This document shows, one piece after another, positions 51,901-63,798 of a stretch of 64,000 bases of DNA. The notes beneath the pieces are model-generated. The model saw nothing but the letters and a program-made list of their open reading frames with translations. It searched no databases and had not been told where the DNA came from. The position numbers and the translations under genes are program-made. Positions within the stretch are counted from its first letter, which is position 1. Every line of letters begins with the position of its first letter. The DNA is from Nematostella vectensis (lineage: Eukaryota; Cnidaria; Anthozoa; Actiniaria; Edwardsiidae), in assembly GCF_932526225.1 (NCBI RefSeq), contig NC_064040.1:15124494-15188493 (forward strand), given 5' to 3'.

Positions 51901-53089
51901 TACCATCATCTGATTCAAATGATGTTGGAGGTCAGTGAATCTGAAATGTAGTTTTCAGAATTTGTTTGTACAGTACTCCCTTGTCTAAATACTGTTTTCC
52001 CCTCTCTTCATCCCTCAACTTCCATCTCTTTCCCACCCTCCCTCTCCCTCTTTTCATTCCATTTCATGGCTGTAGCAATCTTCGAATTATTGGGGAGGGG
52101 GGGGGGGGGAGGCAAGAAAACAGAAACATTAGAAAACATCAGAAACATAAACATTAGAAAACAATGGGGGGCACCGGCACGCCCCTACTGGTCCTTTCCT
52201 TGTATTTTTTAAAGATATTTGGGGGGGGGGCATATGCCCCCAGTGCCCCACCCCCTGCTACGGCCCTGCATTTGAAATTTATTCAACCTTGTTTTTTAAC
52301 AGAAGTGGTGTCACTAGATGAGTATATGCCACATGGCAGATTGGTATGTTATTTCATGATAATTATGTTTAAATACTTGTGTGGGTACCTACTGCATAGA
52401 TTTCACATTGGTTTACATTGTTTCCTTTGCAGATAAAGGAAGAAAAATGTGTAAAAGAATCATCAAACTCAATCACAGCTCCTATCCAGAACACATTAGA
52501 GCGGAGGAGTCTAAGTTACAAGGGTTTGGCTGCTGCTAGGCATGGCAGACATTCAAGAGGAAAACAAGGTGTGACCAAAGGGCTTTATCAAAGAAAAACC
52601 AATAAAGATGATAGAGTGGGACACATAACAAGTCTTGTGGATTTCAAGCCAAAAATGCACAGAATAGCAAAACTCTACCAAAATCAACTAGCAATGTTGG
52701 ACAAGGAGAAGTTCCAATCAAATGATGTTACATCCAAGAAGTTATTTTATTCACTTTTGCGCTGGAAACATTGCAAGAGAAAGAGTTTTGTTAACAGGTG
52801 GAAACAGAGAACTGGCCACAGGATTAAGAGATCTGAGAAAACATCTAAAGTTAGGATTAATAATGTGAATGCTAAAAGGAAGGAAAAACTTGCTGATTGT
52901 AGCAAGGGTTGTGTAGACCATCAACCTGTAGCAATGAAGAGTTTGATGGGTAAAAACAATAATGCAGAAATTGAGGTAGGAACTCTGGATCTTTTTCAAA
53001 GTCATGACACTCTTGAACAAAATAGTAAAGTCTCAACAAGTTGTAAAGGGGTTGATATTGATGACATCTTCAATGCTTTAGGTGTTTGA
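48917..53089 (+). CDS. NEPRO: NEPRO-like nucleolar protein (nucleolus and neural progenitor protein)
   Basis: Exons supported by GT-AG and phase are 48917-49007, 49140-49291, 50095-50171, 50258-50363, about 51000-51111, 51186-51273, 51618-51700, 51785-51930, 52303-52343 and 52433-53089. One or two small exons between 50759 and 50890 are uncertain. The N-terminal domain (LSLLSCNLMKNQLWTEMRIL, then FQGLKK) and a later helical domain (FEL-KVLRTAQ) fit NEPRO. The long basic last exon (FKPKMHRIAKLYQNQLAMLD, then LLRWKHCKRKSFVNRWKQR) fits its nucleolar, RNA-binding-like tail. Vertebrate NEPRO acts in nucleolar RNA processing and Notch-linked development. The ATG lies in AAGATGGCGG. Identity is fairly sure, exon list less so. 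Confidence 0.7.
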
Positions 53090-54204
53090 GGAACAAAATA
53101 CTACAACTATACTGGTCAACCATTGTTATAAAAAGTTAATTTATTAATTTTTTTCTTCACACTACTTCAAAATGAAGCTTTATACTTTCTTTATTGTGAG
53201 GATACCGTCATCGATTGATAGCGCCAGAGGTGGATCTAGGAGGTAGCATCTTCGCCCCTCCTTTGCACAAGATATATAACAAATTTTAAAACTATCAAGA
53301 GATAAAACTTACTGATGTTTATACCCAAAGGTTTGATTTAAGCAGCTGCCTTGTATTTTTTAAAGAGGGAGTTCTCTTTATCTTTAGATCCACCCTTAGT
53401 GCTATTCCATAATCTTCTAAGATTGAATTCATATACCATGTACATTTAGTGAGCTGAACATGAAACTAGAGTTCACAATGTACGTACAGAGTACACCATG
53501 ACGAATGTCATCAAGTGCCATTAATCTGTGAGAACGCTTAAAAATCATAAAAATGGAATTATATATTATTGATATCAACAGCAGTTTTTTGTTAAAAGCA
53601 CTCTCTTAAACATTTAATTGGACGTGTTTTGAAAGTGTCAAGTTTGTCAACATTAAGACAATGTCAGGCCCTATTACCTTTTTTCAGGTAAACTTAGAAT
53701 GACCCCTCTGTAAATGTTTATAAGAAGTTATCCAGGCCTATAGCCTGGTGGGTTCCCATGAGCTCACCCTCCCTTCACTCACCTGTATGGTCTACTCAAA
53801 TTAAAGAAAAGGACTACTGTAACTTACTTGAGGAAGCATGTCAAAACAATGGGCTTTACCCTGGTGTAATTAACATTCCTAGAGCACACCTTTGTATTCA
53901 GCTATCTTCAAGATGATTCGTCCTACCATTTGTTATACCAAGCAAAAATTCACAGGTTCTTACACCTGGAATGAGCCAGAAAATGGGTCACTAAATGTTC
54001 AATTCCCCCTTCCCTAATACTCCTGGCTACTGGAACTGATCAGTATTGTACTATGATAAACAAATGCATTATGTCATCTATATCCATTATGTCTGGAGTT
54101 ATTGTATTTATGTTTGATTTATGTTCTAGGTTATCCGCTTTCTTAGGCTTGGCTTAGATTAAAATCCTATATTGTATTAAAATACCATGGATTTTTCCAT
54201 GTCC
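53090..54204. other. Convergent 3' region between NEPRO and ZFYVE21
   Basis: Holds the NEPRO 3' UTR. AT-rich with no other gene supported. Confidence 0.5.
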
Positions 54205-55375
54205 AATTTTGTCACTAAGCTACTTTCTGAATAAGCTTTGGCAAATTATGGGCCAAACGTAATGATGAAAATTTGTTTAGATTGTTTATATATGTACTGT
54301 AATCATTTCTGTTGTGCAAGAGAGTTCCCTTAGCATAGGAAGAGCTTGCTAAAGGGCTTTCCTTTGTCTTGCCAAAAGCTTACTTAGAATTGTTCATCAA
54401 AAACTTGAGACCAGAAACTTGGCAAAGTTCAAATCTCCACTATCCCCCCCCCCTCTATTTGTACTTTTAATTAGGCTCTTGACCTCCTACAGGGCTTCTG
54501 GAATTACGCGCTTGTGCGGAAGCGCGTAATTTGGCTTTTTCCACGTAATCCACAAATTTCCGCGTAATCCAGCATAATTGGGCTAAATTTTGAAAGACAA
54601 AACATTTAATTGCACAGCTGATGTGTTCTTTTAGGGTTCTTACCTCTATTTCTCGTAAAAAATAAGGGAGATATTCTTCGTAAGAGTGCGATATTTCGAA
54701 CTGAATTTCGAAAACAAATAAAATGACTAGGCGCTCTTGGCTTAACCGAGAAGGCCTAGGACTAATAAATAAATACCTTTTTTTATTGGCTGGTGGCTAG
54801 GAGCAAATTTAATCTTGCCTAAGACATTTTCACGCAAAAAAATAACCTTTTAAAGTTATTTAGTGTTTTCCTTCGGTACAAAATGTAGTTTGGGCGTAAC
54901 AGTCGATATTCTGTGTAATATAGCGCATAAATCAGTACAAAATCCAGCAAAATTTTGATTTTTAAAGAAAAATGTATTGCAAAATCCCACGTAATTTAGT
55001 ACGTAATGATTGATTTTCCACGTAATTTAGCAAAGAATCCCGCATAATTTTGAGGGTTTTTTTCGCGGAATTCCAGAAGCCCTGCTCCTACTTCAAACAG
55101 CTGCTTTCTTAATTAGCTTTGGCAAAATATCGGCCAAAAGTAATTATGAAAATATGTTAATTATTACTATATAATCATTTCTGTTGTGCAAGTAGAGTTC
55201 CTTAGCAGAGGGAAGGCTTGCTAAAGGTCTCTCTTTTTTCTTGCCAGAATTGTTCATTAAAAACTTGTGACCAGCAACTTGACTAAGTTCAAATCTCCAC
55301 TTTTCCCTCCCAACCCCCCTATTTTCCCTATTAATTGGGCTCTCAACTTCCTACTTCAAACAACATCTTTATTGC
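54205..55375. repeat. Tandem duplication of the ZFYVE21 last exon and 3' UTR
   Basis: About 280 bases around 55106-55375 (last exon, minus strand, plus 3' flank) are repeated at about 54205-54490 and 55084-55105. Shared landmarks are TTCTGTTGTGCAAG, GAATTGTTCAT, AAGTTCAAATCTCCACT and CTACTTCAAACA. The outer copy is split by a DNA element at 54491-55084. Confidence 0.65.
54491..55084. mobile_element. DNA transposon-like element with CAGGGCTTCTGGAATT ends
   Basis: The 5' end CAGGGCTTCTGGAATTACGC and the complementary 3' end AATTCCAGAAGCCCTG are inverted repeats, and CTCCTA flanks both sides. Repeated words such as CACGTAATTTAGC occur inside. No ORF. The CAGGG ends are hAT-like. Confidence 0.65.
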
Positions 55376-58300
55376 CTGTAAAGAAAGAGAGATTTTAGAG
55401 ATGGTTAGTAACTATAAGTGGCTTAGGCAGAGTTGAAACCCAGAAGTCAGTTTGAGTTAGCTGGGAGTTATGTAAATTCCATTGTAAATGCCAATTACCA
55501 AAAAGAGTGTATGGTTAGGTACATACCCTCTGCATAGCTGCTATCCAGGCTAATCCAGACTTCTTCTCAGCTTCTGATGTTCCAATTGCATGAAGCTTTA
55601 CCTCCATCACTTCAGCTCTTTCCTTGTACTTTAGTATTATGCCGCTTACACGATCATCTACAACAACATCACTTCAGTATTATGACACTTACACGATCAT
55701 CTACAATCACAACACTTTAGAGTTACGACACTTTCACTGTCATCTACAATCACAACACTTTAGAGTTACGACACTTTCACTGTCATCTACAATCACAACA
55801 CTTTAGAGTTACGACACTTTCACTGTCATCTACAATCACAACACTTTAGAGTTACGACACTTTCACTGTCATCTACAATCACAACACTTTGGAGTTACGA
55901 CACTTTCACTGTCATCTACAATCACAACACTTTAGATTCATACCACTTTGGTGGTCGTCTTCAACCACAATACTTTGGAATTATGCTGCTTACATGGTCA
56001 ACCACAACAGAAAGGGGGGATGTTTGGGGGGTCTAATTACCGCAATACTGCACAAAATTTTCGAAAATACTGCAGTAATAATACGAAATATCGCACCTGC
56101 GGTGTTTCAAAATACTGCATCACTGCATGTTTTCTTTGCTTTTTTTACAGCAATCTTATAGAAAAAGGGCCAATACCGCAAATCCCAATGCCCCCCCCCA
56201 CCAGAAAAATGAGCAATAAAGTTCTTACCTGGGTTGTCAGCAATCAGCTGAACTGACACAAGACGAGAAAGCTCAATGGGTTCATGGTAGGCATCTCCAT
56301 CACATTCAAACAGAATCTCCCTTAGAATAAAACCAAATACATAATGATCCTGTTAACTGTAGCTCACAAACTACAAACATAACATTACTTGAATCCCAGC
56401 TAAAGTGGAACCTGGATTCTACGATGTGACTTGGGAGAAAGAAAGTGTATCATAAAATCTAGGTATCCTCAGAAAGAGGTCCTCGATTTTTCAATATTTA
56501 AGGGAAAATCCTTTGAAAATATTGTTGTAGCGAGGTCAGGTTAATTATTAACTTTAACACAATAATAATATTGTTACTAACTGTACTCTGTGTAAGACTG
56601 TACAGTTACTCTCTGTAAACTGTAATCTGCATTTCACAAGATCTGTCAAGTTTGTACAGATGTGGTGTCTTGTTGATAGAAGAATCAGTAATACTGTTGT
56701 TGTATCGAGGTCAAAATTACGCTTGGGAGAACAGATTTGTATCATAAAATCGAGAATATTGTTGTATCCAATATTGTTAGATCAAGGTAATTTCTCATAC
56801 ATTTCACTTTATTTCCGAAGGGAGAAAGGAGCGTCATCGTAAAATAGAGGTTATCGTAAAATCCAGGTTCCACTGTAACTGAAACTATTTTTGGTTATCG
56901 CAATTGAAGAAAGTTAAATTACTTTTATTCTTGTTTATTTATTCTTGAGTTAGTTCCATCAAGCACATACTGTATGGATTAAGATAATTTATTCATAAGT
57001 TATGTGAAAATGTGGGCATCTAATATATTTAAAAAATCAACCCTGATCACTTTAATCTCTGCTAACACTATTGATATTTCTCTCCCCTCAGCACTTGGGT
57101 TAGAGAGCCCCCACACTTTATAATTTCATATCTTACTGATGTATTCAGTACCTGTGTGTGTTGTGTTCCAGTTTGCAATTGAAGGTGAGAGGGGCTGAAT
57201 TGTCCACAATGAAGTTTGCACCTAACATAAACAATAATATTCAGTACATTAGCAATCCACACATACATAAACAATAATATTCAGTACATTAGCAATCCAC
57301 ACATACATAAACAATAATATTCAGTACATTAGCAATCCACACAACATAAACAATAATATTCAGTACATTAGCAATCCACACATACATAAATTCCCTGCCA
57401 TCTTAGCGCAGTTCAGTTGTGCTTCAAAAATGTTGTAAAATGATTTTTTAGTATACAGTAGTAAAGTGATTCTGTCAAGACATACCATTGCAAAGAATCT
57501 TTAAATGTTTGTGAAAAAACTCTTCTTCCCTCTTTGCGACATGTGAACATTCTTCGCAAACCCTGACAGGATCGATGAATGACAGTCGTTCCAACATCAC
57601 CTTGTGGTCACAACAGCCGCCACAGTATATTCTACCACACCTACGACAATGGTGCTGTTTTAAGGTAAAACAACAATTACTAAAATGTACCCTGTAAATA
57701 TTTTAAATCAATAATATTGTGTATTGATTTTTACCAAATCTAAAGGGTAGAAGAACCTTAACCAAATTGGAATAGAATAAAAAGAAAAACGCAGAGATAA
57801 TTATTTTTAATGACGACCTTTAGAGAGAAATCAAAAGAAAGTGTTTTGTGCAAAAAATACGTCAAAAGAAAGTATTTTTCGTTAGATTATGAACAGAATT
57901 TAGTTTATTTTCTCCCAAAAAAAACATTGCATAAGTCGAGAAATGACTTTTCTTTCCTTGGCCGAACAAACCCATATCATTATTAGAAAACACAACAGAC
58001 TGAAAGACCACAAAATAAAAACCAATCACGACACAGAGGCCTACCCTGCGATGCGTGAAATCGAACTTCCGATTACACTTCACACAGTTTGGGAACTGCA
58101 AAGAGAATCTACAATCACACTACACTTTACAGTAAAGACATGTCGTTTCTCGTGGAACATACAGCTATAATATTCTACAATATAAAAATGTTTAATACGC
58201 GATTGTTACAGGTTCAGAATAGATTGCAAATTTTAAATGGTTGTCCTAGAATACCGCTAGCTAACGTTACCAATGCATCGTCTTCCCAGTGAGGCTCTTC

Positions 58301-58384
58301 CAGCATGAAAGGCGACCTCTCGGCCTCGGAGGAGACCATTCTTAGCCCGCTTTTGCCTTTTAGCAGTTGTTTGCTGGAAGACAT
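55343..58384 (-). CDS. ZFYVE21: ZFYVE21, FYVE-domain endosomal protein, 219 aa
   Basis: Seven exons with fitting phases: 58271-58384, 58045-58095, 57486-57654, 57152-57221, 56229-56320, 55527-55657 and 55343-55375. Exon 1 (GKSGLRMVSSEAERSPF then LEEPHWEDD) and exon 2 (NCVKCNRKFDF) match the family. Exon 3 holds the FYVE signature RHHCRRCG with paired cysteines (YCGGCCDH, VCEEC). The rest is the PH-like C-terminal domain ending in AWIAAMQRAIKMLFEVGS. Human ZFYVE21 is 234 aa. It binds PI3P on early endosomes and affects focal-adhesion turnover. Two tandem arrays abut the acceptors of exons 4 and 6, and the last exon is duplicated. Confidence 0.92.
55628..56010. repeat. 43-bp tandem array on the ZFYVE21 exon 6 acceptor
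   Basis: About nine units of 43 bases begin at 55628, 55671, 55714, 55757, 55800, 55843, 55886, 55929 and 55972 (plus-strand core ACTTTAGAGTTACGACAC). On the coding strand the first unit holds the real 3' splice site (GTTGTAG, exon starts 55657) and first exon codons. The others are decoy copies, the inner ones nearly identical. Confidence 0.88.
56005..56205. repeat. Interspersed repeat rich in AATACCGC motifs, copy 2
   Basis: Related to 25806-26170. It opens with GGGGTCTAATTACCGCAATA and ends near CCCAATGCCCCCC. Confidence 0.55.
56406..56876. mobile_element. MITE with AGTGGAACCTGGATT ends
   Basis: The terminal inverted repeat AGTGGAACCTGGATT (left) and AATCCAGGTTCCACT (right, one extra base) flank AT-rich sequence with recurring TATCATAAAATC words. 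It lies in ZFYVE21 intron 4. Mariner-like by its ends. Confidence 0.55.
57225..57382. repeat. 40-bp tandem array abutting the ZFYVE21 exon 4 acceptor
   Basis: Four units start at about 57225, 57265, 57305 and 57343 (ACATAAACAATAATATTCAG core). On the coding strand they run straight into TTTATGTTAG, the 3' splice site of exon 4 (exon starts 57221). Confidence 0.85.
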
Positions 58385-58859
58385 TTTGTGCTTCGTAAAT
58401 CGCAAAACAAGAACCCAGCGGACTGCAATCTAAAATCTGCGGGCTCATTTAATCAATGAAACCTCGGATTTTTTCCCGCGAAAAAAAAATAAAACAATAT
58501 TTTCTTTTTATTTCCAATATTGCTTGGATTATATGTTAGCTTTACATTTGTTTAACCCATTTACTGTAATTGTCTCCTTGGCACCATTTTCATTGAAATC
58601 AAACAGTTTGTTATTGTTTTCCCCATGACACGTCAATTTTTCGCATTCCGAGGAAATATCGATTTTGCTTCGGGAAACAAACAGAAGGCTTCACTTTGTT
58701 GAGCCGAAATGAAAGTATTGCGCATTAACTAATTTATTTTCCATTTATACTGTAGATACATAGAGTTTTCCATTTATCATAACGACTGGCTCTCGTTTTA
58801 AAGCGTTTCAATAAGAGCTTGGATCATATTTCAGTCGGAAAGAAAATGAAAACTACGCT
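58385..58859. promoter_or_regulatory. Bidirectional promoter region between ZFYVE21 and the kelch gene
   Basis: 475 bases between start codons, AT-rich, with no TATA or other box that I can defend. Confidence 0.4.
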
Positions 58860-60708
58860 ATGATGAAGAAAAACCTGTCAAACTCGGCTTTCTTGCTGGT
58901 TTTTATCGCATCTTTTAAACTCACAAAAGTTGAAAGCACAAAACCCGAGACTGTCGACCACGGTAAGCTTATGATGGTTTTATTACACTCTTTGATCGCC
59001 TAAAAGGGGAACAACAACTTGTGATTGCAGATAACGTAATATGGTTCCACGTCGGGAAATAAGGGAAATAATATGAGATGTTTTTAAAAAGCTTATTACA
59101 ATTAAGTAATACTATTATAACAGGCACTGTTTATTTCAGTGCAGAGCACTGTTGAAACCGTCGTTTCACTCTAATGCAAGCTAAATTTGTTGAACTAGTG
59201 GAGATGATTGGCGAGACGTTTGATAAATTTACTTTACTTATATACCCTTACAAAAAGTATCAGCTCGTTTTTCCTTTTAAAAAGAACACCCCCCCTCTAT
59301 CTAAGTTTGTCCCCCCCTCTATCTAGGTATGTTAAACTTACTTTTGCCAGTCTATATTACAGGTCAATGGACATGGGTTGATGGTAGCAAGATCAGCAAT
59401 GCTCCAAATACATTCAATGCTTCTCACAAGTTTCCAGGCGCCCGTTATGGTGCTACTACCTGGAAAGACAGATCTGGTAATGTCTGGATGTTTGATGGTC
59501 ATGGTCAGACCAAACCTCTCCAGGAACTCTGGCTGTTCAACACAAAGTCTAAGTCATGGTCCTTAGTTGATGATGGTGCGAAAAACATTTCCAGGCCCTC
59601 ACCCTGTGTGCACTGTGCATCTTGCTTTTATCAAGACAAAGTTGTGGTGTTTGGTGGTGTGATTAAAAGAAAGGGGAAGTCTAAAGCATATACATGGATT
59701 TTGGATTTGAAGACAACATCCTGGACAGCACTTCAAGATGATAATCCCCCAGTTAGAGTTAAGCAGTCATACTGGTGTGATGCAAGCAAGGGCATTCTCT
59801 ACATCTATGGAGGGGACAATGGTGCCAAAATTATTGATGATATGTGGAAATTCTCATTCAAGGACATGGCCTGGTCATCCATTACTTTCTCCAAGCTACC
59901 TACTTTTCCTGGCTCTCGGTTCTCTGCCACTGCCTGGGAAAATAATGGCACTTTGTACCTATTCGGAGGCCAGGGGGAACTCGGACTAATGTCTGATCTA
60001 TGGGCATTTAATCCTTTAGATTCTTCCTGGACAAAAATCAAAGGAAGTGCAAATGCATCAGCAGCTGGTGTCTATAACTTGCCAGGTAATAATCTTCCTG
60101 GGAAGCCAAGCCTGCCAGGGTGTCGACGCGATGCTGCCTCATGGTCAGACAAGGATGGTAACTTGTGGATGTTTGGAGGAGGTGGTTGTGATAACACCAC
60201 TGGCCGGGATCCTGGCTTCCTCTCAGACCTTTGGTTGTTTAACACCTCAACCAATCAGTGGTGTTGGGCTGGAGGTCTTCCTATAAGTGAAGGGATACCC
60301 ACATTTGGTTTGAAAATGCAGACAAGACCCCAAAACCTTCCAGGACCCAGAGAGGCAGCTGTCCGCTTTACCCTGGATGAGAACCTGTGGTTGTTTGGGG
60401 GATCAGGCCATGATGTGAAAGGTAACGATGGGGTGCTAAATGACCTGTGGGTGTTCGGCAGCAGCTATGTACCACCCAGCACCGAAAAACCTCAGACTGA
60501 CACCAAGAAGTTACCTGGAGACACCCTTGACATGTCATACGCAGAGAGGGTAGTTATTGCTTTGGTGATCTTGGCTGTTGTCATGGCTGGGATGCTTGCT
60601 ATTTTTTATCGCAAGGAGTGTAATATTTGGTGCTGGAGACAGAGAAACCCTGCACCAAAGGTCAAGTATGAACAGATAAAGTCAGGAATACAAGTTCCTG
60701 ATGTGTAG
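58860..60708 (+). CDS. Secreted-side kelch-repeat protein with one C-terminal transmembrane helix, 482 aa
   Basis: Exons are 58860-58962 and 59363-60708 (phase fits; 483 codons with stop). Exon 1 is a signal peptide (MKKNLSNSAFLLVFIASF). Exon 2 carries about six kelch blades recognisable by GARYGATTWKDRSGNVWMF, LWLFNTKSKSW and FGGQGELGLMSDLWAF patterns. This predicts a six-bladed propeller outside the cell. A helix near residues 418-440 (VVIALVILAVVMAGMLAIFY) and a short Cys-rich and basic tail follow. The blade type resembles attractin or galactose-oxidase-like propellers, but no orthologue is named. It is head-to-head with ZFYVE21. Confidence 0.85.
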
Positions 60709-61642
60709 GTGTTGGCAGGGGGGGGGGGGGTGCAGACAATACACAGCTTTACAGATATTGTGAAACACTTCTAAGATATGGCAAATCTTCAATTAAAAAA
60801 ACTGCTTCTTTTTAAGAAGAGGGGCTTAGGCAGGATTTGAAGGGGGAAAACAAGGACCAAGACTGTATTTGCTAAGCATCAGTTCAGTCATACATGCTGA
60901 TAATGTGGGTATGCTTCCATGAGAAGCTGCTTAGAGCAGCCTAAATATTTATGTTAGAGCAGCAGACAGTATGAATAATATGTCATATTTGGCAGGAAGT
61001 GGTGTGACTCAATATAGCTTATAAAAAGGGTTTCTATTTTGTTTTTAGGTATGTTACCACACAATGTGTAAGCATTGTGTGATATTTCGAAGCATTGTAT
61101 TTGAAGGTACCCATAAAACTTACAAAAAATCACACACATAGCTTACATTTTACCTTATTTACTATAAAAACTCCTACAAGAATAACACCTAGAGTTAACC
61201 AGGTGACAGTTGACAAGGGCAGGTTAAAATTAAGGCAAGTTGTCTCAAACAATTTAAAAATAATATGAAACGTTAGCAATCGATTATTGTAGCGGTCGTG
61301 TCAGACAGAATAAGATTATTCTCTGTAACTCGGGATAATCAAAGTTCATCAGAGTTGTCCCAGTTACTCTTTTATTGGCCCTGCAATAGGGCCATATAAC
61401 AGTAGTTTCTTTGTCACTAAAATTTTTCACTAAATTGTTTTACAGTAAATACATTGTTTTTTAGTATTATTTTTTAAAGTTATGTTTGAGTTGTATAATA
61501 ATCACATAATTTGTTGAATAGTATTTATAATAGTATATGATCTGTAAAATATACTTAAATTAAAATCAATTGCCATAAAAAAAGAAATGTGTGAATGCAA
61601 TCATTAGATAGATTCACAGATTAAAACTGAATGACAAAATTT
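60709..61642. other. Convergent 3' region between the kelch gene and CNRIP1
   Basis: A G run follows the kelch stop at 60718-60730. AT-rich otherwise; no further gene seen. Confidence 0.5.
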
Positions 61643-63798
61643 TCATATGAAAGTTGTTTTTTGGATGCTCACAAAGCTCTGTCCATCTCTCATTTTGCAT
61701 TCAAAATCCAAGGATTTTAGACATGCACCCCATGTAACATGGGTGTTATCTTTCACGGAATACAACTTGCTTTGTACCTGGACATTCATCTCATGGCCTG
61801 TATTGAATTTCAGGGAAAGTACAATGTATGCACGGTCCTTGCTCTTAGATGAAGGCATACCCTGTGTTGAGAATAAACCCTCATAAACACTGCAGTTTTC
61901 ATCTATCTTCTTCAGTTCTGCTTTCAAAGAGCCACCAGAGATAGCTGCCTCACTAGAAAAGAATAAGCTGATGTAAGTCGGGGAGTTCTTGAAAGGGCTT
62001 GTAGGGAGAAGTCTTTAAGAGGAGCATACCTGTCAACCCCAGACATTCTAAAGGCTTTGGATTTTTTTTTTGGGCGGGAAAGGGGTTGGGTATATTAATT
62101 TTTGAGGGGTAAGGTGGGTGAAAGCAGCTAAATTGCTTTCCTGCAATCATTGAGCCAATCAGCAGACATTTGCCATTCAGAAATCTCTTGTGCTCAATAT
62201 AGGTTTCACATGCATGTTTAATAATGGTGCTTATTAACGGGGAATTATTATTTTTCATTACTGATAGAAAATAGGCAAAATGCTGATTTTCTATAGAAAG
62301 ATTTTTCTTAATCAATAAAAATCACTAAAAAGCTGGAGTTGAGTGCTCCACACAGGAGAGTGGGAGAAGATGTCCAAATACTTGAGACACCTGCCTAATG
62401 CGGGAGAGTTAACAGGTATAGATAATCTAGAGGTAGAGATAATCCATGGATTTTAGCTTGGTCTGACGGGACAACAAGAAATTCCTCCCCTTATCACCGA
62501 ACAAAGTCTAAGTTTCAATTTAGGCATTATACAAACAAACATACAATAAAGTTAATTCCTGAGCTCTGTCTGAACACAGGCTTCCCACCTGGGTCAGTGA
62601 CGGATATCTAAGGACATGAATTCACGCAAATAAACATCTATGAGTTACTTCTTCATGCTCTATTCATTAAATAAACTTAGTTGGGATGTAAATGGATCCG
62701 TCTTTGGTGTTTTTTCTTTCCAAGAAGCTCAATTTTACAAGTTCAGAGCGATATAATTTTGTCTCGGATTTTAAGTCGATACTAAGTATTTTAATGAGAC
62801 AAGGCTGGAAACTTTATTCTGACTACCTCAGCTTCAGCACGATTTTTTGTACAGCTATGGGGAGTACATGCAGACTGTTGACGTTTTTTTGTAGGTTTTT
62901 AGGCGGATTGCTTAAAAACTCGATTCGGAGATAGTTCCATATACAAAAATGGTAGAGGAATTTACACATGTACACATGTATTTATAAGAGAATATAACCT
63001 GTTTTTAGAGTGATTATTGGGTATGACATCAGCAGATGTTTCATATCTTATAAAATTAATTGTCCAGAGTTAAACACCAATAAAGAAACACACACCAATC
63101 ATAAACTAATATTTTCAAACAACTGGAATAGCTTTGAGGCATTGTCTTTCATTAAAAATAATATTCTTTTCATTGATATCATCTTAAATAACCATATTTA
63201 GTTAGAACACATAAAGGAAATACAACACCAGGGAAATGTACAACATTGCAATTTAAAATTCATGATTAGTCGATCAAGTTTCTCCTTGTGTCAATCAAAA
63301 ATGCCAAACTGTCAATTTGATATGTGATTGAGCTAAATTGGTCAACCAATCAGAAGAACGTTTAGTCTCAAAAAACATTAAATGAGTAGATCAAACATAT
63401 AGATTAAAACAAGTGACAAACCAATTTACTGTGGACAGAGACTAATTACCATTATTTGTTTGCCTGTGGTGTGCCAAGAAATTTAAATTTGAAACGTTCC
63501 TTTCCACTTTGTTTGTAGTGTAGTATTGATATGTTTGCTTGCTAAATTTCATCTAGGATATTGTAGGACACAAAATAGAACAACTGCCTATAAACTAATA
63601 ATAGAACACTTACGCCAAAGTCTGAGGTGGACGAAACTCTAGAACGACTTTGTACTTGGAGTCAACTTGTAACTTCAAGGTTCGAGTTTCTTTGAATCTT
63701 TCACCATCCACTTTGAAAAATACAGGCGATGAGTCTTCTGATCGAGTCAGAGACAATGATGTTTTAAAGGCTCGCTCCTCCGTCCTGGCGGAAGCCAT
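61643..63798 (-). CDS. CNRIP1: CNRIP1, cannabinoid-receptor-interacting-protein 1 homologue, 164 aa
   Basis: Two exons, 63614-63798 and 61643-61952, with fitting phase, give exactly 164 residues, the length of human CNRIP1. Matching blocks are PVFFKVDGERF, ETRTLKL, SKYKVVLEF, VYEGLFSTQGMPSSKS and HVTWGACLKSLDFECK. In vertebrates CNRIP1 binds the C-terminal tail of cannabinoid receptor CB1 and changes its signalling; it is a cytosolic beta-sheet protein. Cnidarians are not known to have a CB1 orthologue, so the ancestral partner must be something else. ATG 63798 was chosen because upstream residues do not match the family. Confidence 0.9.
62025..62420. mobile_element. MITE, second copy of the CATACCTGTCAAC family
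   Basis: It shares the ends and inner words (AATAGGCAAAATG, CTGCCTAATGCGGGAGAG) with 9268-9630, but is diverged and lacks a clear target duplication. It lies in the CNRIP1 intron. Confidence 0.65.

Noticed and set aside
55624-56161. Plus-strand ORFs across the 43-bp array
   Set aside because: They are repeat translations (HFHCHLQSQH words) with no independent support.
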